A DNA stretch of 64,000 bases from positions 4,278,001 through 4,342,000 of the forward strand of contig NZ_JACYXC010000001.1 in the NCBI RefSeq assembly GCF_016031615.1, in the 5' to 3' direction. This document shows positions 17,926-28,037 of the stretch, piece after piece. The position numbers and the translations under genes were made by a program. Under the pieces are notes generated by a model, which worked only from the letters and a program-made list of their open reading frames with translations, ran no database searches and had not been told where the DNA came from. This DNA comes from Streptomyces pactum. GTDB lineage: Bacteria; Actinomycetota; Actinomycetes; Streptomycetales; Streptomycetaceae. The first letter of the stretch is position 1, and every line of letters starts with the position of its first letter.

Positions 17926-20900
17926 GTGAGCAGCACGGCGATGGTGCGAGGCGCGACCGAGGGCGCGGACCCCTTCGGGACCGCGCGGCTGCGGCGTGGC
18001 GTCCTCGACGCCTGGGCCGCCTCGTCCGCCCGGTTCCGGGAGGACGCGAACGCCGAGGAGGACCTCGCGCTCGGCGGCTACCGCGACCGGCTGGTGGTCG
18101 AACTCGCCCAGAACGCGGCCGACGCAGCCGCCCGCGCCGGGGTGCCCGGCCGGCTGCGGCTGACCCTGCACGCCGCCGAGGGTGACGTCCCGGCGGTGCT
18201 GGCGGCGGCCAACACCGGGGCGCCGCTGGACGCCGCCGGGGTGGAGTCGCTCGCCACCCTCCGGGCGTCCGCCAAGCGGGACGAGGCGACGGACGTCCCC
18301 GGGGAGCCGGCCGGGCCGCCGGTGGGCCGGTTCGGCGTCGGCTTCGCGGCGGTGCTCGCGGTGACCGACGAACCGGCCGTGGTCGGCCGTACCGGCGGGG
18401 TCCGCTGGTCGCTGGCCGAGGCGCGGGAGGAGGTCCGCGCGGTCGCCGGGGGGAACTCGGCGCTCGCCGACGAACTGCGCCGCCGGGACGGCCACGTACC
18501 GCTGCTGCGCCTGCCGCTGCCCGCCGAGGGCACCGCCCCCGAGGGCTACGACACGGTGGTGGTGCTGCCGCTGCGGGACGGCGCGGCGGAGGACATGACG
18601 CGCCGGCTGCTCGCCGCCGTCGACGACGCGCTGCTGCTCACCCTGCCCGGCCTCGCCGAGGTGGTGGTGGAGACGCCGGAGGGGGTACGGACCCTGCGGC
18701 GCCGCGAGGAGGGCCCGTACGTGGCGGTGGAGGACAGCGAGGGCGGCCGGGGCACCACCCGCTGGCGGACCGAGCGGGCCGGCGGACGGCTGGACCCGGC
18801 GCTGCTCGCGGACCGCCCGGTGGAGGAGCGGTCCCGTCCGGTCTGGTCGGTCACCTGGGCGGTGCCGGTGGACGGCACCGGCGCCCCGGTACGGCCCGGC
18901 ACCGCGCCCGTGGTGCACGCCCCGACCCCCACCGACGAGGGCCTGGGGCTGCCCGCGCTGCTCATCGCCTCCTTCCCGCTGGACCCGACCCGCCGGCACA
19001 CCGCCCCCGGGCCGCTCACCGACTTCCTGGTGGAGCGGGCCGCCGAGGCGTACGCGGCGCTGCTGGCGGACTGGCACCCGGTGACGGTGGGCACCCTGGA
19101 CCTGGTCCCCGGGCCGCTGGGCACCGGGGCGCTCGACGCCGCGCTGCGCCGCCGCGTCCTGGAGCTGCTGCCCAAGGTGGCCTTCCTGCCGAGCGCGGCG
19201 GCCCCTGCGCCGGGCGGTCCGGAGGAGGAGGCCGGCGCCCTCGCCGAGCTGTGGGGCGAGGGCCCCGACGCCTGGTCGGCCCGGCCGTCCGAGGCCGGCG
19301 GCCGGGGGACGGACCCGGCCGCCGGGGACACCGCGCCGCCGGCCGGTGCACCCGCGCCCGCGCCCGGTACGGGTACGGGCGGGCCGGCGGCCCGGCGGGT
19401 CCCGGACCCGGACGCCTGGGCGGAGCCGGGCGGGCCGGACGGGCCGGGCGCCGAGCCGTACGCGCTGCGGCCGGTGGACGCCGAGATCGTGGAAGGTGCC
19501 GGGGACGCCACCGTCCGGGTGCTGGCGGAGCTGTTCCCCGGCCTGCTCCCGGCCGGCCTGGAGCGCCGCGCCGAGCTGCGGGCGCTGGGCGTGGCGCGGG
19601 TCCCGCTGGGCGAGCTGATCGACCGGCTGGCCGGGGCGGAGCGCCCGCCCGCGTGGTGGTGGCGGCTGTACGACTCGCTGGTCGGCACCGACCCGGACCG
19701 GCTCAGCGGGCTGCCGGTGCCGCTGGCCGGGGAGGGCCCCGGCGGCGGTGGCGTGGCGATCGGCCCCCGGCAGGTGCTGCTGCCGCTGCCCGGCGACGGC
19801 CCGCAGGCCGGCCCGTCCCGCGGCGCCCCGGCGCCGGAGGACACCGACGGCACGGGCGGCGCCCCGGAGGCCGGGCCCGGGCAGGACACCGCCGCCCGGC
19901 ACCGCACCCTGGCCCGGCTCGGCCTCAAGGTGGCCCACCCGGACGCCGCGCACCCGCTGCTGGAGAAGCTGGGCGCCACCCCGGCCACCCCGCGCGCGGT
20001 GCTGACCACCCCGCAGGTGCGGGCCGCGGTCGCCGCCTCCCTGGACGAGGAGGACACCTGGTACGACCTGGACGCCGACGGGCCCGGCGCCGGCCTGGAC
20101 GCCGAGGAGCTGGCGGAGACCGTGCTGGGGCTGGCCCGGGACGCCCGGCTCGCCCCCGGCGACGAGCCGTGGCTGGCCGCGCTGGCGCTCCCGGACGAGG
20201 AGGGCGAACTGGCCCCGGCCGGTGAACTCGTGCTGCCCGGCAGCGACTTCGAGTCGGTCATCGTGGAGGGCGAACTCGCCGCCTGCGACCCGGAGCTGGC
20301 CGAGCGCTGGGGCGAACAGCCGCTGACCGCGGTCGGCGTGCTCGCCGGCTTCCAGCTGGTCCGGGCCACCGACGTGGTGCTCGACCCGGACGAACTGGAA
20401 CCCCGCGACGGGGACTTCGCCGAGCCGGACGACGTGGGGCTGCTGGACGCGGTGGACGTCTGGTGCGAGGACGTGCTGGACCGGCTGCCGGACAGCCCGG
20501 TCCCGCCGGTGGCCACCGAGATCGTCGCGGTCCGCGACCTGGACCTGGTGGCGGACGACGCCTGGCCCCGGGCGCTGGCGATGCTCGCCCGGCCGCCGCT
20601 GCGGGACGCCCTCACCACCCCGGTGCGGGTGCTGCTGCCGGACGGCACCACCGAGACCGTCCGCCCGTACACCGCGTGGTGGCTGCGCGGCCACCCGGTG
20701 CTCGACGGGCGCCGGCCCGCCGGGCTGCGCGCGGCCGGCGGCGATCCGCTGCTGGCCGGGCTCTACGACGCCGCCGACGCCGCCGGCTTCGAGGACGAAC
20801 AGGTGCTGCGGGCGCTGGGCGTGCGGACCTCGGCGGCGGCGCTGCTGGACGAACCGGGCGGGGCGGCGGAGCTGCTGGCCCGGCTCGCCGACCCGGAGCG

Positions 20901-21450
20901 CGAGGTGACCGCCGCCCAGCTGCACGCCCTGTACGTGCTGCTGGCCGACCTCGACCCCGAGCAGGTCACCCTCCCCGACGAGCTGCGGGCGGTCACCGAC
21001 GGGGCGGTGACGGTGGTGGACGCGGCGGACGCGGTGGTCGCCGACGTCCCCGACCTGGTGCCGCTCGCCACCGGACTGCCGCTGCTCCCGGTGCGCCCGG
21101 ACCGGGCCGCGGAGCTGGCGGAACTGTTCCAGGTGCGGCGGCTGAGCGAGGTGTTCGCCGGGGCCGGGGTGCCGGAGGGCGGCGAACCGAGGGACGTCCC
21201 GGAGGCCGTCCGGGTGCTGCTGCCCGGTGCCCCCGACAGCTACGTGGAGCACGAGGAGCTGGTGGTGGCCGGCACCGAACTCGACTGGCGCCGCACGCCG
21301 GACGGGGTGCTGCACGCCGCCACCCTGGAGGGGGTCGCGGCGGGCCTGGCCTGGGCGGCGGGCCAGTGGCACCGCCGGTTCGAGGCCGCCGCGCTGCTGG
21401 AGGACCTGACCCGCACCGAGGAACTGGCCCAGGCCCGCTGGTTCGACTGA
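17926..21450 (+). CDS. Large sacsin/Hsp90-type ATP-binding protein
   Basis: 1174 residues. The N-terminus is a GHKL ATPase fold: N-box ELAQNAADA (59-67) with the Mg-binding Asn, NTGAPLD (96-102) in the position of the G1 box, and GRFGVGFAAVL (134-144) as the G2 glycine lid. This is the arrangement of sacsin N-terminal ATP-binding-like and Hsp90 proteins. The remainder is a long acidic, Leu-rich region with no membrane segments, and has a Pro/Gly-rich insert near residues 430-500. GTG at 17926 has GGAGG five bases upstream. Such proteins are widespread in Actinobacteria, usually annotated as molecular chaperone Hsp90-like; the client or signal is unknown. Confidence 0.85.
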   Translation: MSSTAMVRGATEGADPFGTARLRRGVLDAWAASSARFREDANAEEDLALGGYRDRLVVELAQNAADAAARAGVPGRLRLTLHAAEGDVPAVLAAANTGAPLDAAGVESLATLRASAKRDEATDVPGEPAGPPVGRFGVGFAAVLAVTDEPAVVGRTGGVRWSLAEAREEVRAVAGGNSALADELRRRDGHVPLLRLPLPAEGTAPEGYDTVVVLPLRDGAAEDMTRRLLAAVDDALLLTLPGLAEVVVETPEGVRTLRRREEGPYVAVEDSEGGRGTTRWRTERAGGRLDPALLADRPVEERSRPVWSVTWAVPVDGTGAPVRPGTAPVVHAPTPTDEGLGLPALLIASFPLDPTRRHTAPGPLTDFLVERAAEAYAALLADWHPVTVGTLDLVPGPLGTGALDAALRRRVLELLPKVAFLPSAAAPAPGGPEEEAGALAELWGEGPDAWSARPSEAGGRGTDPAAGDTAPPAGAPAPAPGTGTGGPAARRVPDPDAWAEPGGPDGPGAEPYALRPVDAEIVEGAGDATVRVLAELFPGLLPAGLERRAELRALGVARVPLGELIDRLAGAERPPAWWWRLYDSLVGTDPDRLSGLPVPLAGEGPGGGGVAIGPRQVLLPLPGDGPQAGPSRGAPAPEDTDGTGGAPEAGPGQDTAARHRTLARLGLKVAHPDAAHPLLEKLGATPATPRAVLTTPQVRAAVAASLDEEDTWYDLDADGPGAGLDAEELAETVLGLARDARLAPGDEPWLAALALPDEEGELAPAGELVLPGSDFESVIVEGELAACDPELAERWGEQPLTAVGVLAGFQLVRATDVVLDPDELEPRDGDFAEPDDVGLLDAVDVWCEDVLDRLPDSPVPPVATEIVAVRDLDLVADDAWPRALAMLARPPLRDALTTPVRVLLPDGTTETVRPYTAWWLRGHPVLDGRRPAGLRAAGGDPLLAGLYDAADAAGFEDEQVLRALGVRTSAAALLDEPGGAAELLARLADPEREVTAAQLHALYVLLADLDPEQVTLPDELRAVTDGAVTVVDAADAVVADVPDLVPLATGLPLLPVRPDRAAELAELFQVRRLSEVFAGAGVPEGGEPRDVPEAVRVLLPGAPDSYVEHEELVVAGTELDWRRTPDGVLHAATLEGVAAGLAWAAGQWHRRFEAAALLEDLTRTEELAQARWFD

Positions 21451-22201
21451 CCCCGGGCCCGCAACGGCCCTCCGCCCGCCGGATCCCGTCCCGCCGGACC
21501 CGCGGCCTGCTGGTCGCCCCGGCCCGTGGTCCGGCGGCGCCCGGTCCCGTGGTCCGCCGGTCCCGCCGACACCGTGCCGGGGCCGGCGGGTTCCGGTTCC
21601 GCCCTGGGTGGCACCGGCGGCACCGGCGGCCCGCCGCCACGATCCGGGACCCCGGAGCGCCTGGGATGGGCGTCGGCCGCAGCCACCGGGCCGACCGGCA
21701 CCCCTGGGGGCCGCTGCCCCGGCCGGGCCCCGGCACCCTGAAGGGCCGCCCGGGTTCGGTGGGGCCGCCACCCCGGGCCGGGCGCCCTCAAGGCCGCCCG
21801 GCTTCGGCAGCGGCCGCCGCCCGGTTCCGGCGGGACCCCGTAGGTCTGCGCGGGAGTCGGCCGTCGCCCGGCCGGGCCGTCCCTGACCCGGCGGGGCCGG
21901 TAGGGCGTCCGTGTCGGTGTGCGCCCCGGTCCGGGGTCCGGCGGGGCGCCCGTAGGGCGGCATCGGTACCGGGTGCCGCCCCGGACCGGCAGGGCCGCCG
22001 TAGGGGCCCGCCTGGGTGCCGGCGTCGGTCCGGCCGGCCGGACCGCCCCTGACCCGGCGGGGCGCCCCTGGGGCGTCCGGCGTGGGCGCGGGGCGGACCC
22101 CGGGCCGGCACCGAGCGCCGCCCGGCGTGCGCCCCCGAAGACCACCCCGGGCCCGGACCCGGACCCGGGTCCACCCGGTTCCGGAACCGGGCCCGGCGGG
22201 G
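21451..22201. other. 750-bp low-complexity convergent spacer
   Basis: It lies between the convergent sacsin-like and P-type ATPase genes. It contains many short direct copies of GGCCGCCCGGGTTCGG- and CCGGCGGGGC-like words. No gene is supported; it probably contains the terminators of both neighbours. Confidence 0.45.
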
Positions 22202-24796
22202 TCAGTCCCCGGCGCCGGGGGCCGGTGTGCGCGGCGCGGGGTGGTCCGCCGGTTCGGTGCCGTTGCGGGCGGAGATCCAGCGCCACACGACCTCCAGCAG
22301 CACCGAGGCGACCACCGCGATGCCGACCGCCGTCCAGGGCATCTCGGTGCCCACCAGCCGCAGCGCGAAGAAGTCCTGGAGCCAGGGGGTGACGAGCACC
22401 ACGACGAAGCCCAGGGCCATGGTCAGCACCAGGCCGACCCGCCACCAGGTGTACGGGCGGGCGATGATCGCCAGCACCCACATGGCGATCAGGAACAGGG
22501 TCAGCGTCGCGGCGCTGGTCTCCGCGTCCAGCGCGCCCTCGCCCCGGTAGTGGTGCCGGGCGACCAGGTACGCGGTGAAGGTCGCGGCGGCGGCGATCAG
22601 ACCGGCCGGGATGGAGTAGCGCATCACCCGCCGGACGAAGTGCGGCTTGGCCCGCTCCTTGTTGGGCGCCAGCGCCAGGAAGAAGGCGGGCACGCCGATG
22701 GTGAGGGTGGACAGCAGCGTCAGGTGCCGGGGCAGGAACGGGTACGGCACCTGGGAGAGGACCACCAGCAGCGCCAGCAGCACCGAGTAGACCGTCTTCA
22801 CCAGGAACAGGTTGGCCACCCGCTCGATGTTGCCGATCACCCGGCGGCCCTCGGCGACCACCGACGGCAGGGTCGAGAAGCTGTTGTTCAGCAGCACGAT
22901 CTGTGCCACCGCCCGGGTGGCCTCGCTCCCGGAGCCCATCGAGACGCCGATGTCCGCGTCCTTGAGCGCCAGGACGTCGTTGACGCCGTCCCCGGTCATC
23001 GCCACGTTGTGGCCGCGCGACTGGAGGGCGCCGACCATGTCCCGCTTCTGCTGCGGGGTGACCCGGCCGAACACCGCGCCGTCCTCCAGGACGGCGGCCA
23101 TCCGGTCGCGCTCGGCCGGCAGCCGGCGCGCGTCCACCGGGTCGGAGGCGCCGGGCAGCCCGAGCTTGCCCGCCACCGCGCCGACCGAGACCGCGTTGTC
23201 GCCGGAGATCACCTTGGCGTCCACGTCCTGGTCGGCGAAGTACCGCAGGGTGTCCGCGGCGTCCGGGCGCAGCCGCTGCTCCAGGACGACCAGCGCGGCC
23301 CCCCGGGCGCCCTCGGCCACCCGCGGGTCGTCCAGCTCGCGTTCGCTGCGGGCCAGCAGCAGCACCCGCAGCCCCTGCGCGTTCAGCTCCTCGATGCCGG
23401 CCGGCGCCGGTTCGCCGTCGGGCAGCAGCACGTCGGGCGCGCCCAGCAGCCAGGTGGTGCGCCGGTGGTCCGGCCCGAGCAGCGTGGCGCCGCTGTACTT
23501 GCGGGCGGAGGAGAACGGCAGGGTGGCCACCGCGCGCAGCCCGTCGCCCGCCGCTGCCGCCGGACCGCCGTCCGCCGCCGGATCGCCGGGGCCGTCCGCC
23601 CCGGCCACCGGTGCCGGGCCGTCCGCCCGGGCCGCCGGTTCCGCCGGGGCGGCCGGACCGTCGGCCCCGGCCGCCGGCCCGCCGTCCGGGAAGGCGTCGA
23701 TGATCGCCTGGAGGCTGGCGTTGGGGCGCGGGTCGGCGGCCCCGAGCGCCCCGAGCACCCGGCGCAGCTCGGCACCGTCGGCGCCGTCCAGCGGACGCAG
23801 CTCGGTGACGTCCATCCCGCCCTCGGTGAGGGTGCCGGTCTTGTCCAGGCACACCACGTCCACCCGGGCCAGCCCCTCGATGGCGGGCAGCTCCTGCACC
23901 AGGCACTGCTGGCGGCCGAGCCGGATCACCCCGATCGCGAAGGCGACCGAGGTGAGCAGCACCAGGCCCTCCGGGACCATCGGCACGATCCCGCCGACCA
24001 TCCGGCGGACCGCCTCCCGCCAGTCGTCGTCCTCCACCACCAGCTGGCTGATGATCAGCCCGACGGCGGTGGGCACCATCATCCACGTCACGTACTTGAG
24101 GATCTGGCTGATGCCGCTGCGCAGCTCGGAGTGGACCAGGGTGAAGCGCGACGCCTCCTCGGCGAGCTGCGCCGCGTACGCCTCCCGGCCGACCTTGGTG
24201 GCGGTGAACGCGCCGCCGCCGGCGACCACGAAGCTGCCGGACATCACCGGGTCGCCGGGGCGCTTGAGGACCGGGTCGGCCTCGCCGGTCAGCAGCGACT
24301 CGTCGATCTCCAGCCCGTCCGCCTCGACCACCTCGCCGTCCACCACCACCTTGTCGCCGGGGCCCAGCTCCACCAGGTCGCCCAGCACGATCTCGGAGGT
24401 GTGGATCTCGGCGGCGGTGCCGTCCCGGCGGACCGTGGGCTTCGCCTCGCCGATCACCGCGAGGCTGTCCAGGGTCTTCTTGGCCCGCAGCTCCTGGATG
24501 ATGCCGATCGCGGTGTTGGCCACGATCACGAAGCCGAAGAGGCCGTCCTGGATGGGCCCCACCACCAGGATGATCAGGAAGAGCACCCCGATGATCGCGT
24601 TGAACCGGGTGAAGACGTTGGCGCGGACGATGTCGGCGGTGGAGCGGGAGGACCGCACCGGTACGTCGTTGACCTCACCGCGGGCCACCCGTTCGGCGAC
24701 CTCGGCCGCGGTGAGCCCGGGATGGGCGGACGGCGGCGCGGCGGACCGCTCGGGCGGATCGGGCTCGGAGGTGTCGACCGGTACCTGGTGCGTCAT
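22202..24796 (-). CDS. P-type cation-transporting ATPase, CtpE-like
   Basis: 864-residue P-type ATPase. The actuator motif TGEADP is at 170-175, MVPEGL in membrane helix 4 at 273-278, the phosphorylated Asp318 in DKTGTLT (318-324), the hinge motif GDGVND, and about ten membrane helices. MVPEGL instead of a CPC motif rules out a heavy-metal pump and fits the CtpE subgroup, linked to calcium/cation uptake in mycobacteria. A Pro/Ala/Gly/Asp-rich insert of about 45 residues interrupts the nucleotide-binding domain near residue 370. ATG at 24796 has GGAG just upstream. Ion specificity is inferred from family only. Confidence 0.93.
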   Translation of the reverse strand: MTHQVPVDTSEPDPPERSAAPPSAHPGLTAAEVAERVARGEVNDVPVRSSRSTADIVRANVFTRFNAIIGVLFLIILVVGPIQDGLFGFVIVANTAIGIIQELRAKKTLDSLAVIGEAKPTVRRDGTAAEIHTSEIVLGDLVELGPGDKVVVDGEVVEADGLEIDESLLTGEADPVLKRPGDPVMSGSFVVAGGGAFTATKVGREAYAAQLAEEASRFTLVHSELRSGISQILKYVTWMMVPTAVGLIISQLVVEDDDWREAVRRMVGGIVPMVPEGLVLLTSVAFAIGVIRLGRQQCLVQELPAIEGLARVDVVCLDKTGTLTEGGMDVTELRPLDGADGAELRRVLGALGAADPRPNASLQAIIDAFPDGGPAAGADGPAAPAEPAARADGPAPVAGADGPGDPAADGGPAAAAGDGLRAVATLPFSSARKYSGATLLGPDHRRTTWLLGAPDVLLPDGEPAPAGIEELNAQGLRVLLLARSERELDDPRVAEGARGAALVVLEQRLRPDAADTLRYFADQDVDAKVISGDNAVSVGAVAGKLGLPGASDPVDARRLPAERDRMAAVLEDGAVFGRVTPQQKRDMVGALQSRGHNVAMTGDGVNDVLALKDADIGVSMGSGSEATRAVAQIVLLNNSFSTLPSVVAEGRRVIGNIERVANLFLVKTVYSVLLALLVVLSQVPYPFLPRHLTLLSTLTIGVPAFFLALAPNKERAKPHFVRRVMRYSIPAGLIAAAATFTAYLVARHHYRGEGALDAETSAATLTLFLIAMWVLAIIARPYTWWRVGLVLTMALGFVVVLVTPWLQDFFALRLVGTEMPWTAVGIAVVASVLLEVVWRWISARNGTEPADHPAPRTPAPGAGD

Positions 24797-25005
24797 GGCT
24801 CCGACGGTACGGGGGCCCGGCGGGACGTACACCGGCCCGGGGGTCGATTCAGGGTGACCGGCGGCGAAAGATCCGCCTCCGGTACGAGCCGGCCGACGCG
24901 TGGATCCCCCCGGGGTACGAGCGCCCGGCCCGTCCGCGGACCGGCCCGGCCCGGGCGCCCGCCCGAACCGCGGACCCGCCCGCTCCGGGTGTGGCCCCGC
25001 GCGGT

Positions 25006-25323
25006 TCAGCCGGCGGTGGCGTCCGGCCCGGTGCCGCCGGGCCCCTCCGCCGCGCCGGCCGACGGGTCCGCCGACGCCTCCGCCGCCGCCCGGCGGATCG
25101 CCGCGTCCCGTTTCCGTACGTACCAGATGCCGATCAGCCCGAGCCCGCCGCCGGCCAGGCAGGTCCACAGCCACCACAGCCGGTCGTGGTCCTCGAACCA
25201 GCCGTAGAAGGGGAGCTGTACGAGGAAGAGGACGAACCACACGACGGTGCCGCCGGTGATGGTGGCGACGACATTGCCCTCCAGGGGCTCCGGCGCCTCG
25301 TGCTCGGGGGTCCACTTCGTCAT
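25006..25323 (-). CDS. DUF2530-family membrane protein
   Basis: 105 residues: a short polar N-terminus ([16 protein letters not shown]), two membrane helices ([20 protein letters not shown] and [19 protein letters not shown]), then a basic-to-acidic tail. The layout and WFEDH loop are those of DUF2530 proteins. ATG at 25323 is chosen over an in-frame GTG two codons upstream. It is divergent from the NCS2 permease gene and runs toward the P-type ATPase gene on the same strand, 209 bp apart. Confidence 0.85.
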   Translation of the reverse strand: MTKWTPEHEAPEPLEGNVVATITGGTVVWFVLFLVQLPFYGWFEDHDRLWWLWTCLAGGGLGLIGIWYVRKRDAAIRRAAAEASADPSAGAAEGPGGTGPDATAG

Positions 25324-25396
25324 GGGCACAGCTTACGGGCCGCCTCCCGGGGCCCTCCGGGGTCCGCCGAACGCCCCGCGCCACCGGGGTCTACGC

Positions 25397-25416
25397 GCGG
25401 AGATAGCGATCTCCGC
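25397..25416. promoter_or_regulatory. Perfect inverted repeat upstream of purine permease
   Basis: GCGGAGAT-AGCG-ATCTCCGC, 8-bp arms with a 4-bp centre, followed 3 bp later by a second dyad TATG-CATT-CATA (about 25420-25431). Both lie in the AT-richest part of the divergent promoter region and look like operator sites, for an unidentified regulator of the NCS2 gene. Confidence 0.5.
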
Positions 25417-25520
25417 CTTATGCATTCATACTGAAACGGTCTGGGTCTGACTGGATAAATGTCGTATGAACATCCAGGAACGACCCAGTTCCTTTTGCTC
25501 ACGTACCACTGAGGTCACTC

Positions 25521-26990
25521 ATGCCCCCCTCGGCCACGGCTCCGGTCGATGCCCAGCAGCAGCCGCCCGTTCCGCCCACCAACGGGCTGGACAGGTTCTT
25601 CCGGATCACCGCACGGGGGTCCTCGGTCTCCCGGGAGATCCGCGGCGGTCTCGCCACGTTCTTCGCGATGGCCTACATCATCGTGCTGAACCCGATCATC
25701 CTCGGCTCGGGCACCGATAAATTCGGCCATCAGCTGGACAACGGCCAGCTGGTGACCGCCACCGCCCTGATGGCGGGACTCACCACCATCCTGATGGGCG
25801 TCATCGGCAATGTGCCGATCGCGCTCGCCGCCGGCCTCGGCATCAACGCCGTCGTCTCCCTCCAGCTCGCCCCCAAGATGAGCTGGCCGGACGCGATGGG
25901 CATGGTGGTGCTCGCCGGCCTGGTGCTGATGATCCTGGTCGCCTCCGGCCTCCGCCAGCGGGTGATGGACGCCATCCCCGGCGGGCTGCGGCGTGCCATC
26001 GCCATCGGCATCGGTCTGTTCATCGCGCTCATCGGGCTGGTGGACGCCGGCTTCATCACCCGTAACCCGGACGCCGCGCACACCACCGTGCCGATGGGGC
26101 TCGGGATCGACGGGCGGCTCCAGGGCTGGCCGGTGCTGGTCTTCGTGGTCGGGCTGGCGCTCACCTTCGTCCTGGTGGTGCGCCGCACCCGCGGCGCGAT
26201 CCTGATCGGCATCGTGGTGATGGCGTTCACCGCGATCATCATCAACTCGATCGCCGACATCCCGGACGCGAGCTGGGGGCTGAGCGTGCCCCGCGTCCCG
26301 GACAAGATCGTGGACACCCCCGACTTCGGTCTGATCGGCGAGGTGAGCCTGTTCGGCGGGTTCCACGAGGTCGGCATCCTCACCGGCAGCCTCTTCGTCT
26401 TCACCGTGCTGCTGTCCGGCTTCTTCGACGCGATGGGCACCATCATCGGCGTCGGCGAGGAGGCCGGGCTGATGGATGACGAGAAGGGCCAGATGCCCAA
26501 CATGGGCCGCATCCTCATGGTGGACGGCGTGGCCGTGGCCGGCGGCGGCTTCGGCTCCGCCTCGGCCAACACCTGCTTCGTGGAGTCCACCGCGGGTGTC
26601 GGCGAGGGTGCCCGGACCGGTTTCGCCAACCTCGTCACCGGCGGTCTCTTCCTGCTGGCGCTGATCTTCACCCCGCTGGCCCGGGTGGTGCCCTCGCAGG
26701 CGGCCACCCCGGCGCTGATCGTGGTGGGCTTCCTGATCATGGCGTCCAACGTCCGGGAGATCGACTGGAGCGACTTCACCATCGCGGTCCCGGCGTTCCT
26801 GACGCTGATCGCGATGCCGTTCACCTACAGCATCACCAACGGCATCGGCATCGGGGTGCTCGCCTTCATCCTGCTGCGGATCGCCGACCGGCGGTTCCGG
26901 GAGATCCCCTGGCTGCTGAACGTGGTGGGGCTCTGCTTCCTCGTCTACTTCCTGCTCGACCCGATCGAGCAGGCGCTCGGGGTGAAGTGA
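25521..26990 (+). CDS. NCS2-family (AzgA/GhxP-type) purine permease
   Basis: 489-residue membrane transporter, probably a proton symporter for hypoxanthine/guanine/adenine. The signature of the AzgA subgroup is seen in TFFAMAYIIVLNPIIL near the N-terminus, GLGINAVVSLQL, GFFDAMGTIIGVGEEAG and GSASANTCFVESTAGVGEGARTG (conserved substrate-site loops). About twelve to fourteen helices. ATG at 25521 follows GAGG eight bases upstream. Two palindromes in the promoter suggest ligand-dependent repression. The purine versus uracil assignment rests on subgroup motifs. Confidence 0.93.
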   Translation: MPPSATAPVDAQQQPPVPPTNGLDRFFRITARGSSVSREIRGGLATFFAMAYIIVLNPIILGSGTDKFGHQLDNGQLVTATALMAGLTTILMGVIGNVPIALAAGLGINAVVSLQLAPKMSWPDAMGMVVLAGLVLMILVASGLRQRVMDAIPGGLRRAIAIGIGLFIALIGLVDAGFITRNPDAAHTTVPMGLGIDGRLQGWPVLVFVVGLALTFVLVVRRTRGAILIGIVVMAFTAIIINSIADIPDASWGLSVPRVPDKIVDTPDFGLIGEVSLFGGFHEVGILTGSLFVFTVLLSGFFDAMGTIIGVGEEAGLMDDEKGQMPNMGRILMVDGVAVAGGGFGSASANTCFVESTAGVGEGARTGFANLVTGGLFLLALIFTPLARVVPSQAATPALIVVGFLIMASNVREIDWSDFTIAVPAFLTLIAMPFTYSITNGIGIGVLAFILLRIADRRFREIPWLLNVVGLCFLVYFLLDPIEQALGVK

Positions 26991-27042
26991 GGCCACGCAA
27001 GCCGCCTCGCCGGCCCGCTCCGGGGCGTGGTCCCGGGGTCCG

Positions 27043-27060
27043 GCCCCGCGGGCGCGGGGC
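27043..27060. terminator. Convergent-gene hairpin
   Basis: GCCCCGCG-GG-CGCGGGGC lies between the ends of the NCS2 permease (26990) and the ribbon-helix-helix gene (27073), so it could serve both strands. Confidence 0.45.
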
Positions 27061-27072
27061 GGGCCCGGCCGG

Positions 27073-27258
27073 TCACCCGGCGTCGCGGTAGAACCGCTCG
27101 GTGCGGTCCACCGACGAGCTGAACCGTTCGTCGAAGTCATCGCGGATGAGCGTCCGGACCACATAGTCCTGGACGCTCATTCCGCGTTTCGCGGCGTGCT
27201 GCCGTATCCGGTCCAGCAACTCCCCGTCCATCCGCAGGCTGAGCACTGTCGAGGCCAT
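27073..27258 (-). CDS. Ribbon-helix-helix (CopG/Arc-type) protein
   Basis: 61 residues: VLSLRMDGELLDRIRQHAAKRGMSVQDYVVRTLIRDDF has the beta strand (TVLSLRM) and two helices of a ribbon-helix-helix DNA-binding fold. The tail FSSSVDRTERFYRDAG is polar. No toxin gene is adjacent, so it is more likely a free-standing regulator than an antitoxin. It is convergent with the NCS2 gene and divergent from the MarR gene. Confidence 0.85.
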   Translation of the reverse strand: MASTVLSLRMDGELLDRIRQHAAKRGMSVQDYVVRTLIRDDFDERFSSSVDRTERFYRDAG

Positions 27259-27426
27259 GCCGGCCAGCGTCGCCGGAGCCGCCGTCCCGGTGTGCCGGGT
27301 TCCGGCGGTTTCTCACTCGTTCGGGTGAGTCCGCGGCAGGGAATGTGACGCACGGGCGGCGTCGCGTGCTTCGCGCCCGGGTACGCGCCCCCGGGGAGGT
27401 GGCGGACCGGCCGGCGCCGCCGGTTT

Positions 27427-27454
27427 CATTAGCAGGGGTAATGAGTTATGCTAA
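27427..27454 (+). promoter_or_regulatory. marR promoter with overlapping operator
   Basis: Two nested dyads: CATTA-N7-TAATG (27427-27443) and TTAGCA-N14-TGCTAA (27429-27454). The -10 hexamer TATGCT (27447-27452) lies in the right half-site and is seven bases from ATG 27460. This fits MarR autorepression of a leaderless transcript. Confidence 0.6.
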
Positions 27455-27459
27455 AGACC

Positions 27460-28008
27460 ATGCCGGAACTGTCCCCCTCCCAGCCTTCCGCCAAGGAGCC
27501 TCCTGAACGGACGGCCGTGGCCGTCGCGGGAGCCCCGCACGCCGTCGAAGGCACCCCCGGCCCCCCGCCGGTCACCGACGACCCCGCCGTCACCGACGCG
27601 GTCGCCGTGGACCTGCTGCGATCCGCCGTGATGCGACTGGGGCGCCGGCTCAAGCACCAGCGGGTGGACGAGTCGCTGAGCCCGACCGAGATGTCGGTCC
27701 TCGGCACGCTCGCCCGCTGCGGTTCCGCCACCCCGGGGGAGCTGGCCCGCAAGGAGCACGTGCAGCCGCCGTCGATGACCCGCATCGTGGCGCTGCTGGA
27801 GTCCAAGGGCCTGGTGCGGCTCGACCCGCACCCGGAGGACCGCCGCCAGAAGGTGGTCTCGCAGACCGAGCAGGCGGAGGCCATGCTCGAAGAGAGCCGC
27901 CGCAAGCGGAACGCCTGGCTGGCCGAGCTGGCCGGCCGGCTGGACGAGGAGGAACGGGCGGCGCTCCGCGTCGCCGCGCCCGTGCTGGAGAAGCTGGCGA
28001 ACCTGTAG
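27460..28008 (+). CDS. MarR-family transcriptional regulator
   Basis: 182 residues. The winged helix-turn-helix is in residues 50-150: SPTEMSVLGTLARCGSATPGELAR, then QPPSMTRIVALLESKGLVRLDPHPEDRRQKVVS, where the wing Asp-Arg-Arg of MarR proteins is clear. The N-terminal 45 residues (Pro/Ala/Thr-rich) are extra compared with relatives. ATG at 27460 (MPEL) is chosen because a TATGCT hexamer sits seven bases upstream, giving a leaderless message; ATG at 27448 lies inside the operator. The MFS gene follows 29 bp downstream, so the pair likely forms an autoregulated efflux operon. Ligand unknown. Confidence 0.92.
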   Translation: MPELSPSQPSAKEPPERTAVAVAGAPHAVEGTPGPPPVTDDPAVTDAVAVDLLRSAVMRLGRRLKHQRVDESLSPTEMSVLGTLARCGSATPGELARKEHVQPPSMTRIVALLESKGLVRLDPHPEDRRQKVVSQTEQAEAMLEESRRKRNAWLAELAGRLDEEERAALRVAAPVLEKLANL

Positions 28009-28037
28009 TACACCCGCCGTGAGGAGGCGAAACCCCT

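Noticed and set aside
24797..25384. Upstream extension of the P-type ATPase frame
   Set aside because: Runs through the DUF2530 gene and reads Arg/Gly-rich; the ATG at 24796 fits family length.
27073..27258. Toxin-antitoxin module
   Set aside because: A ribbon-helix-helix protein is present but no toxin gene adjoins it.
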